Assembly: GCA_013203855.1 (NCBI GenBank)
Contig: JABMPG010000212.1
Span: 1-8,967, forward strand
Source of the DNA: a bacterium
GTDB taxonomy: Bacteria; Sumerlaeota; Sumerlaeia; UBA8349
DNA: 8,967 bases
Direction of reading: 5' to 3'
Shown piece by piece: positions 6,336 through 8,967 of the stretch. Made by a program: the position numbers and the translations under genes. The notes beneath the pieces are model-generated. The model worked only from the letters and a program-made list of their open reading frames with translations, did no database searches and was not told the DNA's origin. The stretch's first letter is position 1; each line of letters begins with the position of its first letter.

Positions 6336-7525
6336 TGGATCCGGAACGCCCCGCCACCCCTCCCACGACAGAAGGCCTGCGGCCCGACGAGAAGAAGACT
6401 TCCCTGGGCGCCCTTTCCCAGTGGCAGCTGATTCGCCTGCGATTCAGTCGGCACAAGCTTGCCGTTGCCAGCCTTTTCTTTCTCGCCGTGCTCTATACTC
6501 TCGCCGTCTTCGCGGAATTCTTCGCGCCCTATACGGCCCAGTGGAAGGATCTGGGGCACGCCTACAGCCCGCCCCAGATTCCACGTCTCAGTTTTCAGCG
6601 CGGGCTGCACGTCTACAACATGCAGCGCCGCGTTGACCCGATCACTTTCCGCAAGGAACACGTCGAGGACCGCGACGACGTGGTGCCGCTGTCGTTCTTC
6701 GTGAAGGGCGAGCCCTACAAGATGTGGGGATTGATCCCGATGAACCGGCATTTCGTCGGGGTGGACCGCGAGGCCTATCAGGCCCGGACCATCTCCGACG
6801 CGATCGAGGGAGACGTGGAATCCACGCCGACATTCTATCTCCTGGGCGCGGACAAATACGGCCGCGACGTGCTGAGCCGGATCATCGCGGGAGCGCGTAT
6901 CTCCCTGTCCATCGGCATCATGGCCATCGTGGTCACCTTCATTCTCGGGATCACTATCGGCGGCATCTCGGGCTATGTGGGCGGCGCGACGGACAACCTG
7001 ATCCAGCGCTTCATCGAGATCATCAACGCCTTTCCCCGCCTGCCTCTCTGGCTGGCCCTGGGCGCGGCTCTGCCGCCGGACTGGTCAGCGCTGAAGACAT
7101 ACTTTGCCATTACGTTGGTCCTGAGTCTCCTGGGCTGGGCGCCCTTGGCCCGGGTGGTGCGCGGGAAGCTCCTCTCCCTGCGCGAGGAGGATTACGCCGT
7201 AGCGGCCCGACTTCTCGGCGCGAGCCATGCGCGGATCATCTTCCGTCATCTTCTGCCCGGGTTTACCAGCCATATCATCGTGACGCTGACCCTGCGCGTG
7301 CCGGTGATGATCCTGGGCGAGACGGCCCTGAGTTTTCTCGGGCTGGGCCTGCGGCCTCCCGTCGTGAGTTGGGGTGTCATGCTGCAGGACTGCATCAACA
7401 TGCAGGTGGTGGCGAACTATCCCTGGCTGCTGCTGCCGGTCACGTTCATCGTGCTGACCGTGCTGTGCTTCAACTTTCTGGGCGACGGCCTGCGGGATGC
7501 CGCCGACCCCTACTCCGCGCGATAG
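6335..7525 (+). CDS. OppC/DppC-type ABC transporter permease with enlarged external loop
   Basis: The 396-residue protein is the partner permease of the upstream fusion. It has a cytoplasmic N-terminus, a first membrane helix at ~41-63 ending in FFAPY, then about 100 external residues, and then the usual LLGADKYGRDVLSR motif at 169-182 that opens the transport domain. Five further helices follow, with the EAA-type loop at 283-309 (REEDYAVAARLLGASHAR) that contacts the ATPase. Typical OppC proteins have about 300 residues; the surplus is the loop (YNMQRRVDPITFRKEHVED, FFVKGEPYKMWGLIP). I recall similar loops in permeases of some saccharide-type systems, so it may mark that subfamily and may meet the tethered binding domain. 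Its ATG overlaps the upstream TGA by one base (TGATG) with a strong Shine-Dalgarno, so the two permeases are translationally coupled. Family assignment is firm; solute is unknown. Confidence 0.9.
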   Translation: MDPERPATPPTTEGLRPDEKKTSLGALSQWQLIRLRFSRHKLAVASLFFLAVLYTLAVFAEFFAPYTAQWKDLGHAYSPPQIPRLSFQRGLHVYNMQRRVDPITFRKEHVEDRDDVVPLSFFVKGEPYKMWGLIPMNRHFVGVDREAYQARTISDAIEGDVESTPTFYLLGADKYGRDVLSRIIAGARISLSIGIMAIVVTFILGITIGGISGYVGGATDNLIQRFIEIINAFPRLPLWLALGAALPPDWSALKTYFAITLVLSLLGWAPLARVVRGKLLSLREEDYAVAARLLGASHARIIFRHLLPGFTSHIIVTLTLRVPVMILGETALSFLGLGLRPPVVSWGVMLQDCINMQVVANYPWLLLPVTFIVLTVLCFNFLGDGLRDAADPYSAR

Positions 7526-7542
7526 GAGCGAAAGGCCACAAA

Positions 7543-8574
7543 ATGCCGGAACCCCGCGACAACGTCCTCGAGATTCAGGATCTGCGCGTCTCCTTCTTCA
7601 CCGAGGAAGGCGAGACGCGGGCGGTGGACGGCGTCAACTTCTCGATGGCGCGGGGCCGCATTCAGGCTCTGGTCGGCGAGAGCGGCTGTGGCAAGAGCGT
7701 GACCGCCTATTCGGTCCTCCGCCTGATTCAGGCGCCGGGCAAAATCGTCGGCGGACGGATCATGCTGTATCCGAAGAACGACGAGCCCCTTGACATCACC
7801 ACCCTCGACGAGAAATCCGACCTGCTCTTCGACCTGCGGGGCGGCAAGATCAGCATGATTTTTCAGGAGCCCATGACCGCCCTGAGCCCGGTCCATACCG
7901 TGGGCAACCAGATCGGCGAGGCGATCCTCCTTCATCAGGACGTGACCGAGGAGGAGGCCGAACGTCGCGCCGTCGAGATGCTGACCAAGGTTGGCATTCC
8001 CGGAGCCGAAAAGCGCATCCATCAGTATCCTTTCGAGATGAGCGGTGGCATGCGGCAGCGCGTTGTTATCGCCATGGCCCTGGTCTGCAATCCCGAAATC
8101 CTCATCGCCGACGAGCCGACCACCGCCCTTGACGTCACCATCCAGGCCCAGATTCTCAACCTGATGAAGGATCTCCAGCGCGACCTGGGCACGTCGACCC
8201 TGCTCATCACCCACGACTTGGGTGTCGTGGCGCAGATGGCCGACGAGGTGTCGGTCATGTACCTGGGCCGTATCGTCGAACAGGCCGGCGTGCGGGATGT
8301 GATGAAGAAGGCGCGTCATCCCTACACGATGGGGCTCCTGGCCTCGTTGCCCAGTCTCAGCTTGCACAAGGAGAAACTGCCTTCCATCGAGGGCAGCGTC
8401 CCCTCCCTGACCGACATCCCGCCGGGCTGTCCCTTCCACCCGCGCTGTCCCTACTTCGAAAAGGGCCGGTGCGACGTGGGAGGTCCGCCGGTCTTGCGTG
8501 AGATAGAAGAGGAACACACCGCCGCCTGCGTGCGCGCGGAAGAGATCATGGAAATGAAAGAGAGTGTGCCATGA
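7543..8574 (+). CDS. OppD/DppD-type ABC transporter ATPase
   Basis: A 343-residue nucleotide-binding subunit that powers the importer at the inner face of the membrane. All core motifs are present: Walker A GESGCGKS (45-52), Q-loop Gln108 in FQEP, signature MSGGM (166-170), Walker B ILIADE (186-191), D-loop ALD (195-197) and H-loop His224 in THD. After the core comes the oligopeptide-type C-terminal extension (HPYTMGLLASLP), with cysteines 296, 302, 310 and 329 in a CPFHPRC...C...C arrangement; in this family these can bind a [4Fe-4S] cluster. The start ATG at 7543 has a GAAAGG sequence seven bases upstream and follows the permease stop by 17 bases. Opp/Dpp systems usually pair two different ATPases; only one is seen here, because the next gene is an oxidoreductase. 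Either the partner lies past the edge or elsewhere, or this subunit works as a homodimer. Confidence 0.93.
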   Translation: MPEPRDNVLEIQDLRVSFFTEEGETRAVDGVNFSMARGRIQALVGESGCGKSVTAYSVLRLIQAPGKIVGGRIMLYPKNDEPLDITTLDEKSDLLFDLRGGKISMIFQEPMTALSPVHTVGNQIGEAILLHQDVTEEEAERRAVEMLTKVGIPGAEKRIHQYPFEMSGGMRQRVVIAMALVCNPEILIADEPTTALDVTIQAQILNLMKDLQRDLGTSTLLITHDLGVVAQMADEVSVMYLGRIVEQAGVRDVMKKARHPYTMGLLASLPSLSLHKEKLPSIEGSVPSLTDIPPGCPFHPRCPYFEKGRCDVGGPPVLREIEEEHTAACVRAEEIMEMKESVP

Positions 8575-8967
8575 AAGAGAAACTGCGGGTCGGCATGATT
8601 GGCGTAGCGGGCAGAGGCGGCGTCTGGCGCAACTGGCACCAGCCCGACGGCGGACGGTGCGTCGTCACGGCGGGCGCGGACATGCGGGAGGATTTCCTGA
8701 AGAAGTTTTCGGACGAGAACGGGAAAGACCCCTTCGTGACCATGGATTACCGCCTCCTTCTCGAGCGCGATGACGTGGACGCGGTGGCCATTTGCTCGCC
8801 CGACTTCACGCACGAGGAGTACGCCTGCGCGGCCATGGAAGCGGGCAAGGACGTTTTCTGTGAGAAGCCCATGGCGATCACGATTGAGGGTTGCGATCAC
8901 ATGCTGGAGACCTCGAAGCGCACGGGACGCAAGATTTTCGTCGGCCACAACATGCGCTACATGAACA
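8571..8967 (+). CDS. Gfo/Idh/MocA family oxidoreductase, N-terminal part (runs off the window)
   Basis: The frame starts at ATG 8571 and stays open for 132 codons to the right edge. It begins MKEKLRVGMIGVAGRGGVW, a beta strand followed by a glycine-rich dinucleotide loop (GVAGRGG, residues 11-17). It continues through DVDAVAICSPDFTHEEY, with the acidic, aromatic-turn region seen in this family, to CEKPMAIT, the conserved EKP motif whose lysine is a usual active-site residue. These enzymes use NAD(P) to oxidise or reduce sugars, inositols and related polyols in the cytoplasm. The start overlaps the ATPase stop by four bases (ATGA), so it is translationally coupled to the transporter and probably acts on the imported solute or its first product. 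The C-terminal substrate domain is outside the window, so the substrate cannot be inferred further. The Shine-Dalgarno (AAAGAGAG) is weak, as expected for a coupled start. Confidence 0.88.
   Translation, partial: MKEKLRVGMIGVAGRGGVWRNWHQPDGGRCVVTAGADMREDFLKKFSDENGKDPFVTMDYRLLLERDDVDAVAICSPDFTHEEYACAAMEAGKDVFCEKPMAITIEGCDHMLETSKRTGRKIFVGHNMRYMN

Noticed and set aside
6724..7542. Upstream in-frame extension of the ATPase reading frame
   Set aside because: It overlaps the second permease in another frame and encodes low-complexity Arg/Gly/Pro sequence. The ATG at 7543 has a proper ribosome binding site and gives the normal family length.
7510..8517. Open frame of 335 codons on the minus strand
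   Set aside because: It is the antisense shadow of the ATPase gene; the plus strand has all ABC motifs.
1..8967. CRISPR array, tRNA, rRNA or riboswitch
   Set aside because: I saw no regularly spaced repeats, no tRNA-like cloverleaf, no rRNA segment and no known riboswitch core on either strand.

Overview
This is a GC-rich bacterial window with two halves. Bases 1-2546 hold mobile-element debris and a frameshifted membrane-enzyme gene. Bases 3030-8967 hold an intact, tightly packed transport operon that runs off the right edge. Organism (inference only): two membrane-anchored halves of an ABC importer plus a Gfo/Idh/MocA oxidoreductase fit an uncultured saccharolytic Gram-negative such as the Hydrogenedentota or PVC-type lineages. 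No rRNA or other phylogenetic marker is present to confirm this.

Left half. At the left edge (1-162, minus) is the start of what looks like an IS4-type transposase, cut by the window. Bases 292-836 are a dead REP-associated (RAYT/IS200-like) transposase unit. It has an imperfect 26-27-base inverted repeat at its two ends, several frameshifts, a codon duplication inside the HxH metal-binding motif, and a deletion that removed the stretch where the catalytic tyrosine should lie. Bases 898-2546 (minus) encode a roughly 549-residue GT-C-like (ArnT/PMT-type) multi-membrane protein, split into two frames by what looks like the loss of one base in a homopolymer run.

Middle. Bases 2547-3029 form a divergent intergenic region with a nested inverted repeat and a weak promoter candidate for the rightward operon.

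Right half (plus strand). Four genes follow with spacing of -1, +17 and -4 nt. The first is a 1101-residue fusion of a family-5 solute-binding protein with an OppB/DppB-type permease. Next come an OppC/DppC-type permease with an enlarged external loop, an OppD/DppD-type ATPase with the four-cysteine C-terminal motif, and the first 132 residues of a Gfo/Idh/MocA dehydrogenase. Together they read as a high-affinity importer whose solute, probably a sugar, glycoside or polyol rather than a peptide, is handed to a translationally coupled NAD(P)-dependent oxidoreductase. The most unusual item is the binding-protein/permease fusion in the peptide/oligosaccharide ABC family, where the binding protein is normally a separate polypeptide.
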